Assembly: GCA_027886175.1 (NCBI GenBank)
Contig: JAJNNQ010000013.1
Coordinates: 8,318,501-8,382,500 of the forward strand
Length of the DNA stretch: 64,000 bases
Source of the DNA: Phylloscopus collybita
Taxonomy: Eukaryota; Chordata; Aves; Passeriformes; Phylloscopidae
Direction of reading: 5' to 3'
Shown here in pieces: positions 27,201 to 39,631 of the stretch; the first letter of the stretch is position 1; the number at the start of each line of letters is the position of its first letter. Under the pieces are notes generated by a model. That model did no database searches. It was given only the letters and a program-made list of their open reading frames with translations, and was not told the origin of the DNA. Made by a program: the position numbers and the translations under genes.

Positions 27201-30200
27201 CTGACTCAATTTTCTGTTTCCTTATTTTTTATCACACATGAGAACACTGGGATATTTAGACTACTTACAATGTTCAAAATGTTTTTGAATCAAAATAGCC
27301 AAAATAATCCAAATAAAATTAATCAAGAGAAAACAGTGATACACAACATATTTCCCTCTTTTTAAACCTTGATTTTTACTCCAAATTTTATCTGCTAAAG
27401 GTTTACCAGCCAGACTTCCTCCCCCTGCTCCAGCCACTCAGGCACTGTGAAGAGGCTGAATCTTTCTCACAGCAGCCAGCCAGGAATTCCTTAATTTCCG
27501 ACCCAAGCAGTGACCCATGCTGAGCCAGAGGTGCCCTGAGAACCAGGTACTCCTTGCTTCCCACTCCCTGTGCTGGGCAAAGCTGGACACAAATCCTTCT
27601 TTTCAAACAATATGACCCAAAAACAAACCAAACGAACATTCCCCAAAATCCCCATAACGGGAGGTTGAAACTTGACCATGGACGCACACACAGACGAAAA
27701 CCACCTCAACCAGCTGTAACACTGCATGGGAAGCCAGAACCCTGTGCCTGTGCTCAGGACCTGACAGGGTGGTTTGAAACATGATACAGCCCCTTTGATA
27801 CAGCTCATGAGTTTAGAAGTGGAGGGGCCGTATCCTATTAAAAATAACAGGAAATTGGCCACAGCAATAAATCTAAAACTTTGGCTGCTGCAATTTCTTA
27901 TCTTCCATGAGCAGCTGGTGGTGTGCAAAAAAAACGATGCAACTTTTCCTTCTTAGAAAAAGAAAACAAACAAACAATTAAAAAATCACTCCTAAACTGT
28001 AGTTTCCACTTGGTGATAGCTTGCATCAGTCAGTTGACAGCCTTGGGAGACGTAGATCCCCAAGATCTTTTCCTGTCACACCAGGATACTGATGGTTTAC
28101 TGCTGCCTCCAGGCATGAAGATGGTGCACTAAGGTTTAATTCCCAAGGAACCTGAAGAGGTGCTTTGGCACTCTTGACAGTACTTTTCTCACTGCAATTT
28201 CTGTCTCCAAGTGATCTCTCTGTCTCCTCTGATAGCATTTTTCTCTTTACCTACTGAAACAAATTAAGATCCAAGATGACTGCAGCTGCTTCTAATGGCT
28301 TACCAACACTTAAAAGGGACTGCACCAGGCAGTGTTATCTCTGCAATTCCCACTAGAGGAGAAGCTTCTGCTGGGCTGGAAGAAAAAAAAACAAAACTGA
28401 GGGGCAGGGAAGAGGCAGCCAAGGCTCTCCCTCGAACCGAATAAAATACATACGTCAGAGGATTTCATTCAACCAGCAGAGACTACACTGAGCTTTTTGC
28501 CAGCATAACTGAGTCTGCTGTGGGTATGAGTTGTTTTCCTACTCATAAAAGGAAGAGCTTTGCCAACAAAACTTTAAAGACTAAGACCAACAGCATGGGT
28601 GTGGGGATCCGAGTGTTTTCAGTAGACATGAGTGAAGTTAACTATGGTCCAGTTTCCTGCCAATCTAATCCATACATTGTGTAGTGCCAGTATTTTCTTT
28701 GCTCCTTATTCTGATTAGGTCCTGCAAGCATTTCTGGAGCAGACTTTTCAGACAGACAATTCTCCTCTGAAGCACGTTTTTTTCTTTTTAAATCCCAGTG
28801 TAAGATCCCAAAGGTGGGAAAAACTTAAGGGCAGATGTCTACTTTAAGAGCTAGAAACACTTCTAAAACATGTATATTTTGCCTACATTTAGACAACCAC
28901 AACATGCTAGTTGTATGAGATACAATGGAAAGATGAAACCACTGCACCTACGAAAAAAACCCCAATCATCAACAATAAAAACAGAAAAACATTCTTCCAG
29001 CCCTAGAGACTTAAAAACCAGATGAAGAACCTCCTTGCATTAGGACTAATTATAGCAGGATAGTTACAACATGTTTGGAGATCACCTCACCTGTGAGTAT
29101 GTGCCAAAACCAGGGCTCAGCTCTCTCCTGCTCCCCTGGAGGAAGGTGAGAGGGAAGTAAGTTCCCGTTTGGATACTGCAGGACCTCAAGAACTATCTCC
29201 CCTTGAAAAAAAAAAAATAAGTATATAAGAAAACAGATTGAAAAAACTTCCTCTCCCTTGCACACACTAATTCTGTAAAGCTGCTTCTTTGGCTGGAAAA
29301 GCTCTGCTAGAGCTGGGCCTGCTATATGCACCTCCTCATCTCAGTTAGCCGATTTTGAATTTCAACCAGCTCCTGGTCCCAAGCATGAGAAAGGCTCCAC
29401 CTATTTTTCAGCAGCCTCCAAGCCCAAAAGGTTGTAATCCAAATTGTTCCATTCCTTGATATTACTCCTCAATAGTCTCTTCTCTAGCACCAAAACACCT
29501 AATACAGAAGCCCACAGAGTGTGTGATAATCCCACTGGCAAGAAAACTAACGTTGGCAAAGGAATTACTGGGCCACCAAAATGATTTTCCACTAGCATAT
29601 TAGAAGGGAGAGTTAGGGGTATGGAATTTCTTCATTCTTGAGGGCTAACTCTTGCCAACACTAACCCATCTGTCATATATTGTTTTATATCTACTTTGAT
29701 TTCTTTCTTTTTTTTTTTTTTGTTGCATCAGAAATGTTACAGACCACCAGATTTGTTCCATATATTATCAAAGCTAAACATTCAAGCATTTTATGGAGAT
29801 TAAGAGATTAGAGTCTGAGAGTTTTTATTTTTCTCTGTGCAAGGCTCTCTCTTTCAATCAATTTAAAAAGTGAAGTTCAAGGTATGTTGTTAATTCCTGA
29901 GGGGAAATGATACATAACCCACATGCACAAAGAAGTTGGCTTGCAAGCGGTTGTTTTTACAGCACGGAATCTGTTTCAATCTATGTTTGTTTAACAAGAT
30001 GCAAGTCTAACAATGGTAATTTACTAAAAGCTTGTGCACTAAGTATGTACAATACCAGAAACAATGGTCATAACTCCTTCCAAAGATACAAAAGCATCCA
30101 CAAAACTATCAAAACACAAGCACTGCCCTGGATTAGTTGTTTCAAAACCCGACATTCCAAACAACTTCATCATTTCAATAATCCATCTATAAACATTTAA

Positions 30201-32324
30201 CTAATTTTGGACTCCTGTTTTGCATTCCAGCAATGAGTTACTGCCAGTTGGTCCAACACAAATTTTCACTATTTGTATTTTCACTGATTTTTTTTTAAGC
30301 CATAGTATCATTACTGTGTGCTCAGACAACTTCTGCAACAGTAAATCGTGGCTTAAGTATTGAACTGGGAACACCAATCATTCAAATAGCTATTTACTAT
30401 TAAGGTCCTCAATCTATATTTAAGCACTTGAATAACCAGCTGCTTGTACAACTAATGGCCAGTGACCACACAGCTGCAGAAGGCGAGGTGGCACTCTGCC
30501 TCTCCAGCAAGCCTGTTTGTCAGTGCTCAGGCCCAACCTGCATCCTGCAGCGTTACAACCACAATCACATTTTGAAATGATTCATTATTTACAACGTTGT
30601 TTGAGGCTTACTAGATGATATTCTGTTCTCCTTGGGAATCCAACAGAGCTAAATGAATATTCGTGATCAACAACAACCTATGCCCTTAGCTGTTGCATCA
30701 GATGGTCAAAGCTTCTTCAGTCCCTACCCTGTGTGCTCCCAACACGTGTATTTCACAGAAAGTATCTCACCATGATTTGTACCTGCTTACTGTCTGCACA
30801 GAACCCTTCTTTGTCATGGTGAACATATGGACTGTAAAAAAATTTTGGTTAACATTTGCATTTTGCTCCTGGACACAGTTTTATGTCAAGATAGCACAGA
30901 AACTTCTAAATGGGCAGGTCACTTCATTAGCAAAGAATCGAGCAGAAAACAACCAGGTGTAGCAATTCCCCTCGAGCCTTAGAAAGCAATTAACAACAAC
31001 ATTTACAAAGGGCATTAAAAACGTTAGAAATACTTGCTTGGCAACAACAAACAATGTGCAAACCTGCTCCTGAGGACAACTGGGGAGTGGGTTGCTGACA
31101 GTTATATTGTAGCAAGGTCTGTAAACTATGGGTGTTTACAGTGCACTTCTTACTACCTTCAAAAATAAAGTGTTTCACGTTTCAGACACATTTGGTCTTA
31201 GTTAGCTGCAGCAATCAGCTAACCATCATTCAATCACACATACTTGGAGGGTGACTCGCCAGATGTCAGGTGTTTAACTTGCCTGTTCTCCAAGTAACAT
31301 CTAGCTGCGGATATATTTTTCTCCCATCTCCAAAGCACTGTGCACAAATGATCACAGCAGTGGGAAACTTGCATCAGAGGATTAATATCATTAGTTGTCA
31401 TGGTTAGGATTAATATCATTAGGAGAGATACGCGATGCCATAACGACTCTGAATCTTGCAACAAATGAGATAAGCTGCAAGTTATCTCTCTAAAGAAAGT
31501 AATTAAGGGAATGGGATTTCCAAAATTCTCTGAAAACTGCTTTTTTTTGATAGTGTTCTACTTCCCAATTCTTCAGCCACTACAATGCAGGTGCCATCAT
31601 TATTTTATTTCTTTAAAGAAATGTAAATTCAATGATGCTACCTATGTGGAGTACACCTGGCATTTTAGTTTAGCACATTTTGAAACAGTACTGAGTCATA
31701 CACCTCATTGTTTTTCCCTTACTGGCAGGTGTCAGTGTATTCAGCATCTGGTTAGCAAGATGTGGCTGCCTCCAAGTTTTGAAATTCCTTTCAGTGTTTC
31801 TCTAAAAGAGAATTGTTTTGATCCCCAAGTTGGTCTAGGTGGTATCCCAGAATTGTCCAACTCTGCCTTTCAAGATAACTGCAACCATTGTTCCAGAGGG
31901 CCAAGCAAACAGGCTTTTCAAAGCCAGCCATCACCACTGGAGATGTCTACGGAAGTTCAAATCTAAATTCTCTGATAAGCACTGACAGGAGAGTTTCTGT
32001 AAATCAGAACTATTTCTCCAGTGTGTCAGGCTAGAGCTTTGAAATCTCATGCAACTGCTGGGCTGGTAGCACCAGGCAACAGATTTCCCCATAACTCTCT
32101 GAGTGCTGATCCTAAAACTGCAATAAACAGCCTTCAGGGTTGGCTTGGACTGGAGACCCTGATCCTACAGCTAGCAAAACAGAGCTTGCATGAAAAATCA
32201 ACACACTGGAAACACTTGTCAGCCATACAAGGAGGCAAGAAGAGCAATTCCCATCAGAAGAGAAGATTCTGATTACTGAAGCACCTTGTGCACTGCCTCA
32301 TGTGCCCAGCAGACCTCTGAGAGC
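20916..32324 (-). other. PTPN14: PTPN14 intron 1, central segment A
   Basis: AT-rich intronic DNA with no gene, RNA gene or well-preserved transposon that I can support. It contains a T26 tract at 24188. ORFs of up to 151 codons (for example 31511-31966, plus) have no recognisable domain or conserved composition and look random. Confidence 0.7.
24188..24213. repeat. T26 homopolymer
   Basis: An uninterrupted run of 26 T on the plus strand. It is directly followed by GCAG, which mimics a 3' splice site but on the strand opposite to PTPN14. Confidence 0.9.
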
Positions 32325-32554
32325 CACAGAATCATTAATGTTGGAAAAGACCTCCAAGATCATCAAATACAATCTTTGACTGAACACTACCATGTCAGGT
32401 AAGGAAGTGCCATGTCAAGATGTTTTCCACTTCCAGGTGGTGACTCCACCACTTCCCTGGCCTGCCTATCCCAATGCTTACCCAATTTTTCAGTGAAGAA
32501 ATTTTTCCTGATGTTCAACCTGAACCTCCCCTGGTCCAGCTTGAGGCCATTTCC
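32325..32554 (-). mobile_element. CR1 LINE 3' fragment
   Basis: The segment runs from a block resembling ACAGAATCATTnnnGTTGG-AAAAGACCTCCAAGATCAT, through GGTGGTGACTCCACCACTTCC and TTCAGTGAAGAAATTTTTCCTGATGT, to CCTCCCCTGGTCCAGCTTGAGGCCATTTCC (blocks described by their key bases). This order is the reverse complement of the 3' region of avian CR1, so the element lies on the minus strand. It is truncated at its 5' end, the usual CR1 form. It sits in PTPN14 intron 1. Confidence 0.9.
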
Positions 32555-32874
32555 ACAGGCTACTTTGCATAGGCAATAAGTTAATGCAATTCATCACGTA
32601 ACCAAATAGATGAAACAGTTTTTTGATCCTCCAATAGGAAAAGGTACATGTAAATGTACATGTGGAGAGGCTCGTTGATAACAAAGCACTGCAGACTAAA
32701 GCCAGGCTTTTTGTAGCAAAATATTTTACAAGGGAATTATAAGGGTATGCTTGACCTCCTGCAAAGTAACACCAATTTTTTTGCAAATTGTATAAAAAAT
32801 ACTGACACTGAATGCACCTGAAGCATTGTGTTTCTCCAAAATCCTGGCAATTTAATATAAAAATGCTCCTTTTA

Positions 32875-32875
<1 letters not shown>

Positions 32876-32915
<40 letters not shown>

Positions 32916-32930
32916 AAAAAAACAAAACAC
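32876..32930. repeat. A39 homopolymer with A-rich tail
   Basis: Thirty-nine A in a row, then A-rich sequence with scattered C. No retrogene body was recognised immediately upstream on the plus strand. The CR1 fragment nearby does not end here and CR1 lacks poly(A) tails, so this is treated as simple sequence. Confidence 0.85.
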
Positions 32931-33221
32931 ACCTGCATTTTTAGCAGTTCAATACAGTGAGAAAATAAATGCCAGTACACATCTCAGTCTGTACAATTTA
33001 ATCCTTTTTACTTGCACTGAATCCTCACCTACTATGCACAGTTATCAGGAATCACATTTTGCAGCTACTAAACCAATTTAGAAAGGTAAAAGGGAAACAT
33101 TTATTTTCACCTTTTGAGGGGTGACACTTCAAGGAAAGACTTAACAAGTGCAACTTGAGTAATACCTTGGAGTACACAGAAAAAAATCTTTGTAGAATTC
33201 AGGGGACAGGGAGAATAAAAA

Positions 33222-33305
33222 ACAGATATCATCATCATCATTACTATTAACCCTTTATTACAGATAAAACAACCAAGAGATATAAGAAAATAAGCTGCTA
33301 AAGTT
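33222..33305 (+). mobile_element. Possible MIR-type SINE relic
   Basis: A stretch of ATC/ATT repeats is followed by CCCTTTATTACAGATAAAAC and AAGAAAATAAGCTGC. It loosely follows the MIR block that reads 'CCCATTTTACAGATGAGG...' and then 'GTTAAGTAACTTGC'. The match is weak and may be chance. Confidence 0.3.
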
Positions 33306-35492
33306 TCTTAATAAACCCAACCAGAGAAACCAACTCTCCTCAGTGCTTTGGAGTATTCCTTTGTTTAATCCAATCTGGAAGTGAAATTATCCTTTTGGAA
33401 CTTCAGAAAAAAAAGCTGTGCAGAGAAAGTGACTGTATCACTACGATTAAGGAAATCCTCTTCCTCCAGATGGGTTTCCCCACCACAGCACTACAAATTC
33501 AACAAGCTACATTTGGTCCAAGTCTTTAACAGCTATATACATTTTAGGAGGTCTTTTAGCCAGCAAATAAAACATTGCCTTTAAGCTACCAAGGAAAGTG
33601 TGTCACCATTTCAGGAGATGCTCCAAAAATAAATCTCAATGAATGAAAAATTAGAAGTAACCTACAACTATTTATTACAGTCTTACATTATCTAAACAAA
33701 CAAATACATCATGTCACTTGGATAAATATTTTTCAACAAAAAGCCAGACAAAGCACCAAAAAACATTCTCATGTTAACAAATGTTAACTTCTGCATGAAA
33801 AATATACCTATGGGCAAGTTACTTTTATTTTTAATGGAAGAGCTGCCTTTGCCAGTACCCGTTCATCTTCTTTGAAAAGTGTGTTTTCCATTCAGCCCAA
33901 TACTAAAAATATAGTCTTTAATTGGCTGATAAGGCATATGTTTCAAACACTGCACCTTTTTATTTCTGCTTGTCCTCTAAACCAATAGAGGTTATCAATG
34001 TAAATCTTTCCTTGAAGTTGTTAAAATGGCTTATATGCGAAGTCTACCTAACAAAAACTGGCTACTTTTTCTGTCAGCCTTAGCAATATGAAGAACAAGA
34101 AAAAGGTGATAAAGCAGAGGTGCTTGAGGAAGAGTAGCTTTAGATACAAAGGTGACCTCTGGTGACAAAGCAAAATCTAGCAAAGGGGCAAAGAGAATGT
34201 GCCAAAGGAAGAGGTTTTCGCATCTCTTCTACCCAGACATGTAAAATTCACACACAAATGATTCATTTTTGAATGCTGAAATAGATTTTTGGAAGGTAAT
34301 GCTGAAATCCTTCAAAGAGACATTTCTCAGCAGAACCCTCTGCTACAACAGGCTCCTCTTACACTGGCATTACCCAGTTTCTTTACATGGTGCAGACTAC
34401 CGGACCCTTAATGCACATCACCATTCAAAGAGTACTGAAGCAAAATATTGACCTCAGCTAATAATGTGCAACAACCAAATCACAAATCTGCAGGTACACC
34501 CAGCACAAATCTTGAACAATGATGCACTTCAAAAGCCCAGCCCTGGGGCTGATGAATGCACACAGACCAAAATGCAGAAGCAATCTATTTTTCTGTATGC
34601 ACGTGCAGTACAGACAGGGTCTTAAACTCATAGTGGTGTCTGGTTTCATAACATATGCCCTTCCTTATCAAATGTCATTTGTATTGCCATCCCTGCATCT
34701 GTCTCCACAGATGTCATCCCATGTAATGGAGCATATGGGCTTAAGCTGACATTGTTTGCAAACAGGAAGAGCTTTTGGCAAGAGGAATCGAACATAAAGT
34801 GTTCTGTGGGCTGCCTCTCTTAACCCATCTTTGGTTGGCTCCTCTGCTCAGCTGAAACTGGTCAGCTACTTTCTGAGAGGGCAGAGTGCCAACTTAACAG
34901 ATGGGCAGAAGTAAAGTCATGCCAAAGAACCAGAATGTGCATCTAATTTGATAATTAGGGGCTGAATTTCCCCTTAGAAATATTGCAATGGCAGTGCACG
35001 CAAAGTTTTCAAGCTTAAGGGTAAAAGAATATGTTTCAGCCTATCCAGTTGAGGGTTAATTCTGAAAATAACAAAAAAGAAAAAAAAAAAAACAACAACA
35101 AAACAACAAAACCAACAACATAAGTGAGCCATGGAGGAGGGAGGAGACCAGCCATGGGCTCCTATAATTCAGGATTAGTATTCTTCAAGGAGAGAAAAAA
35201 TGAGAGAAGGGGAGGAAAGACACAGCAAGATTAAGCCTTTATCCTGAAATAGCTCTCCACGAGGGGCACCTGCAAGTCTTGGCCAGAACGTTTCTGTGGC
35301 CTTGCTGAAAATAATTTATGCTGAATAGAGATAAAAGCAAGGAACTGATGGCCACTTTACAAAGCATTAAACACAGCTTTCCTGTCCACAAGGAATAGCC
35401 AAGCCAATAGCTAGTAAAAGGCAAAAGACAAAGAGTGTTTATGGCTCGGTGGAAATCAAACATAATAATGTACACACATACTTGGAACTGTT

Positions 35493-35505
35493 GACAATTA
35501 TTGTC
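35493..35505. promoter_or_regulatory. Perfect inverted repeat of ACAAT (SOX-like) half-sites
   Basis: GACAAT and ATTGTC flank a single T. Each arm contains the SOX HMG-box core ACAAT in opposing orientation. It sits in a stretch (35440-35600) with mixed motif content and no repeat. The known composite SOX9 dimer uses a wider spacing, so function is uncertain. Confidence 0.3.
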
Positions 35506-38500
35506 CTGGTCTTGATATACAGTGATACGGAGCTGTGGCATTCAAATAAAAATGTTAACAGTAAAAGAGCGAGATCTGCTGACCCAATTGAAATTCTCTT
35601 TTCATACGTTTTACAAGTTTTCATGCAGTAAGGCAGTGATCCTGTGACTGTCTTAGAGTCCTGTCAAAGCAGGCTCTTCTGGGTCATTTTTCTCTTCATC
35701 TTACGTGTTCCCTCCCCTTTCTCAAGCCACTTTACTCAGTAGAATGAAAGCCAACAGGCATGCATGGCTCAGTTTGGAAAAAAACATTGTTCTAATTCAT
35801 TCTTCTTTTTCCAATTCTAAAGTGGCTCTTCCAATTTACAGCTTCTGAAACAAAAATATAAAGAGCAATAACTACAATGGCTTCAGTTAAGTGGGATTTA
35901 CAGGCTTACTCTATTTTGGATAAACAAAGAAAATTTTTAATCCTGTCTTTTTATCATAAGCCCTGTGTTGAAAAATGCTGCAAAGAAGCTAAGAGGTTAT
36001 GTACTCTCACTTTGCTTGCTTTGGAAATATGATGTTTCAAGAGGGCTTTCATGTTGTCAGTGGATGGAAATTAGCTCTCCAACACAAGTAGTGTTCTGAC
36101 TCATGTCTTTGGAACAGAGCAGAAGGCTCAGTCACAGATTTAAAATAATTTAAAAATGATAGCTGGAAATTGTCTAAAATCACATGTGCTGCTTTACAGA
36201 CCTCCACTGAGACATTTCCTTCTGAAGAAATTAGTCAATGAAATGTCCTTTGTTGTACTGTCAAATTCTGGCAAGCTGCTTCCCAGTATAGTGGGAGATT
36301 TAATTGGGCTTTTGTTTAATTGCTACCAAGACAATGACGCTCAAATGAAGAGCACAACATCAGCAATGAGTGAAAGCAATCAATTAGGATGAGCCTGAAA
36401 CTATCTTTCAAGAGAGAGGAAAGGGCTACTCATTACTGCAGTCATAGGCTAGAAATTCAAAATATAAACATGTCATTTACTAAACCCTAATACATAGCTT
36501 TTAGAAGCAAATAAATTAAATGACAGATAGTTCCTACAAGTAAGAAGCATCATTATGAAGCAAGATCAGGATTTTATACCACAGCACTGCTGCTAAACTT
36601 AGGAAAAAAGAGACTTGAGTTAGGGGATTGAAGTGAATGCTGGTATCAAATTGGGCAAAACTCCCAAATGCACTAGAGGTGCATATTTAGCAACAGCCTA
36701 GATGATAAATAAATCAATGAACCCAGTAAATGAATCAATGAACCCAGAAAGAAACTTCCATGGAACATTTTAGGTATCAATTAGCTTGCAATGAATCAAG
36801 AAAGTAGTTGGCATCCCCAAAAACAAAATGTGACATAAAATCTAAATATTGTCCTGGTAACTCCTAAAATCAGTAATACAACAAAAAATAAAAGAACACA
36901 AAAGGATCTAGCATACATTCTACAGCAGTAACACAAGACTTGATATGAAATCCACAAAGAAACATCAATTGGCAAGACAGCAGCTGCATGTGCGAAGCCA
37001 GGAAAAGGTTAATCAAAAGGGTAAAGCCTAAAGACAAGCTTAAAGACCTTGACATCCAGTCTTCACTTACACTTAGAAGTGCAATCTCCAGCACTATAAG
37101 CAAACATACACCTTAGCAAACAAATGACATCTATTAGTGGGAAATGAGGCTTAAACATGAGGGACACGCAGAAGGCCAAGCAGGGTACACAGCAACGGCA
37201 AAATGTTTGCCCATGATCTATCTAAGGTTGGACTGACCTGAAAGAGTTCTACCTCACTATTCCAAAAATTCAGCTCCACTTTTGCTTTAAAACCTCAGGT
37301 CCAGGTTTACCTTTTGGTTTGATAAGTAAATGAGCACACGTAAAATCCCAAAGTCCATTATTTTCAGTGGCCACAGTTTTCATGCTGAATGGTAAAAGAA
37401 TATACTAAAGATCATGTCTTTTCAGACTTATATATTCAATTTCTACCCTAGATGAGCCAAACATGACACTGTGCATCTCTCAGTTATTTATTTTCTCAGC
37501 CAGAGTTCACAATTGCAGGGTCACCTGTTAAACAACAGCAATTTCCCCAAAAGACCGAGACTAAGTAGCAATACCACTAAACAGGTTGTTGAGCTTTTTC
37601 TACCGTTTATATAAGCATACCAATTGCTGACAGGAGTTGCATTATGCTTTCTTGGCCTGTGTGTTATTACAATAGCATTTGCCATTAAATAAATAAAAAA
37701 GAAAACCTGGTTAAGTATGAGAGTTAAAAAGATACTTCAGAAAAAGTAAGGAAAGTGGACAGAGAAAAAATTAAAAAAACACAACAGGAAAAAAACCCAC
37801 CAACACATTAACTTAAGTGAAACCTTTATTACAGAAACATGATACTGGTACCTCCTGAAAGAGATTGTAAAAATAATGGAAAAAACCCTGGTGAGACAGG
37901 AAGCTTAAATACAGCTAATCTAATGATAACTTTCATAATACAGGAAGCAACCACGCTACCAAAGAGATGACAAAACCAGAGATTATTTTAGGTGTTTACT
38001 TATTCCCAGACAAAGCTAAAAAGTGTGTAAAAGGAGCTTGGGGTAAAAAGAACACCAGAGTTACTGCTACAGCTTCTTGTTTTAAAATAAAATCAAAGCA
38101 CCCAACTTGGCAGGCAACAACCTCCAGCAGAATTTACTTTGGTACAAGCTGTCAGGAATTACTGATGCCTTTCACACACTCACTTTTGGAAGTGCAATTT
38201 CCTGTTGCAAACTGACGTTCTGATCCCACAAACCTCCGTTCACACGAACGCCCTGGTTCGGTAAGCAGGGCTGCCAGCTGTGCTGGTGGCAGCGGGGCCA
38301 GCAAGCACATGCCAGAACCTTGGGGATGTAGTGCTCACCAACTGGACTTCCTGCCTGGAGCTTACAGTGCCAAGGTAAATAATTATGATACCACACTGAC
38401 AGATGTGTCAGAGGTATGAGGTATTAACTAGGTTTACTACAGTCTTGAATAACTGAGTTGTAATTTTCCGCTCTCCTGGTACGTAATGTAACGATGTGAG

Positions 38501-38744
38501 GTGTCTTACAATGCCAGGATGTACCCAACTGCAGCTTAACCTTCTGTGTCTTAGAACCCATGTGAATTGCACTGCCTCCTCTTGCACAAGACTGAGCCCC
38601 CTTTGTCTAATTATGCTGCTCCTCCACCGAAAGAGGGCTGAACTTAAGCAAGTCTCAGTTAACTCTGCCTTGTAATCTACTGAGACTACCAATTTAAGAA
38701 GTGTTTGGACAACATTCTTAGACACACAGTATAATTCTGGGCTT

Positions 38745-38820
38745 CATCCTGCACAGGGACAGGAGCTGCACTCCATGATCCTTGTGGGTCCCTTCCAACT
38801 CAGGATATTCTATGATTCTG
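38745..38820 (+). mobile_element. CR1 LINE 3' terminus
   Basis: The segment ends with GATCCTTGTGGGTCCCTTCC, AACTCAGGATATTCTATGATTCTG. This is the typical avian CR1 3' end, GGTCCCTTCCAACnC...ATTCTATGATTCT. Only the last 75 or so bases remain, in plus orientation, opposite to the other CR1 copy in this intron. Confidence 0.88.
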
Positions 38821-39557
38821 GTCAAAGGACATAAGACACAGTTGTCATCATCATGATCCTGGCAGGACAAGGATAGTGTAATCAGTGCTCAGTCTCAGCA
38901 GACATGGCAATCAGGCATTCTTTTGTTTTTAATTTCCTCCGACCTTGCAGTTTGTCCTTGTAGAGTTCTCACTGTTCATGAACTAAGGCATCTATGTTTG
39001 AACAAACTTAGTACACAAACTGCTTCCACACACTCGATAACACCTTCTGCTCAACATTACACCAGGTCTTCAGAACCACCATTCATTGCCATATTTCTTA
39101 AGTAAAGAAGATATGAAAGTATAGAAATCAATGAAAATATGAAAGATTTGACACATAGTCTTTAAAGGCATATACAGACAAATGCTACAATGAAATGCCA
39201 TAATTGATTCCAGTATTTCAAAGTGTCCTAAAAACAAAGTGAACTTCTCATTGTCTGACATTTCTAATTTGTGAGAGATATAAACTGCAGAGGTAAATCT
39301 CATGGCCATGTCTAGACACCACTGATCCAGTGCACAATGCCACAACAGTTGTGGTGATAGGCAGCTTGCAGCACAATCGTTCACTGTCCATAATAAAGAA
39401 CATCACATTTAACAGACTATGGATTAATGGTCTTCATCTGTTGACAGAACTACTCTTAAAAGCCATATACCTTTGTTATTTTATAAACTTCATTTACTTT
39501 TCTTATATACCTCTACCATTATGGGGATGAGATATGTTTTAAAACAAAACAAAACTA

Positions 39558-39631
39558 CAAAAAACTCCACAAACATTTCAAGCTCTTCTCAATCCAAAAA
39601 ACTCCACAAACATTTCAAGCTCTTCTCAATC
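39558..39631. repeat. 37-bp tandem duplication
   Basis: Two perfect adjacent copies of a 37-bp unit containing AAAAAACTCCACAAACATTT. It is the longest of the short two-copy duplications in the window. Confidence 0.92.

Larger units (their letters stand above)
32555..38744 (-). other. PTPN14: PTPN14 intron 1, central segment B
   Basis: Intronic DNA between two CR1 fragments. It contains a long A tract (32876), a possible MIR relic (33.2 kb), an A/C-rich tract near 35.08-35.12 kb, and two motif-dense stretches near 35.5 and 36.3 kb that could be conserved non-coding elements. No gene was seen. Confidence 0.7.

Noticed and set aside
30483..30494. CTCF-like AGGTGGCAC motif
   Set aside because: Only the 3' half of the CTCF core matches; the 5' CCA part is absent.
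31511..31966. A 151-codon ORF in PTPN14 intron 1
   Set aside because: Amino-acid order looks random, there is no similarity to a family I know, no splice context and no promoter. The length is not surprising in 64 kb on six frames.
32876..32930. Poly(A) tract as the tail of a processed pseudogene or SINE
   Set aside because: No gene or SINE body is recognisable upstream, and no target-site duplication was seen. CR1 elements do not carry poly(A) tails.
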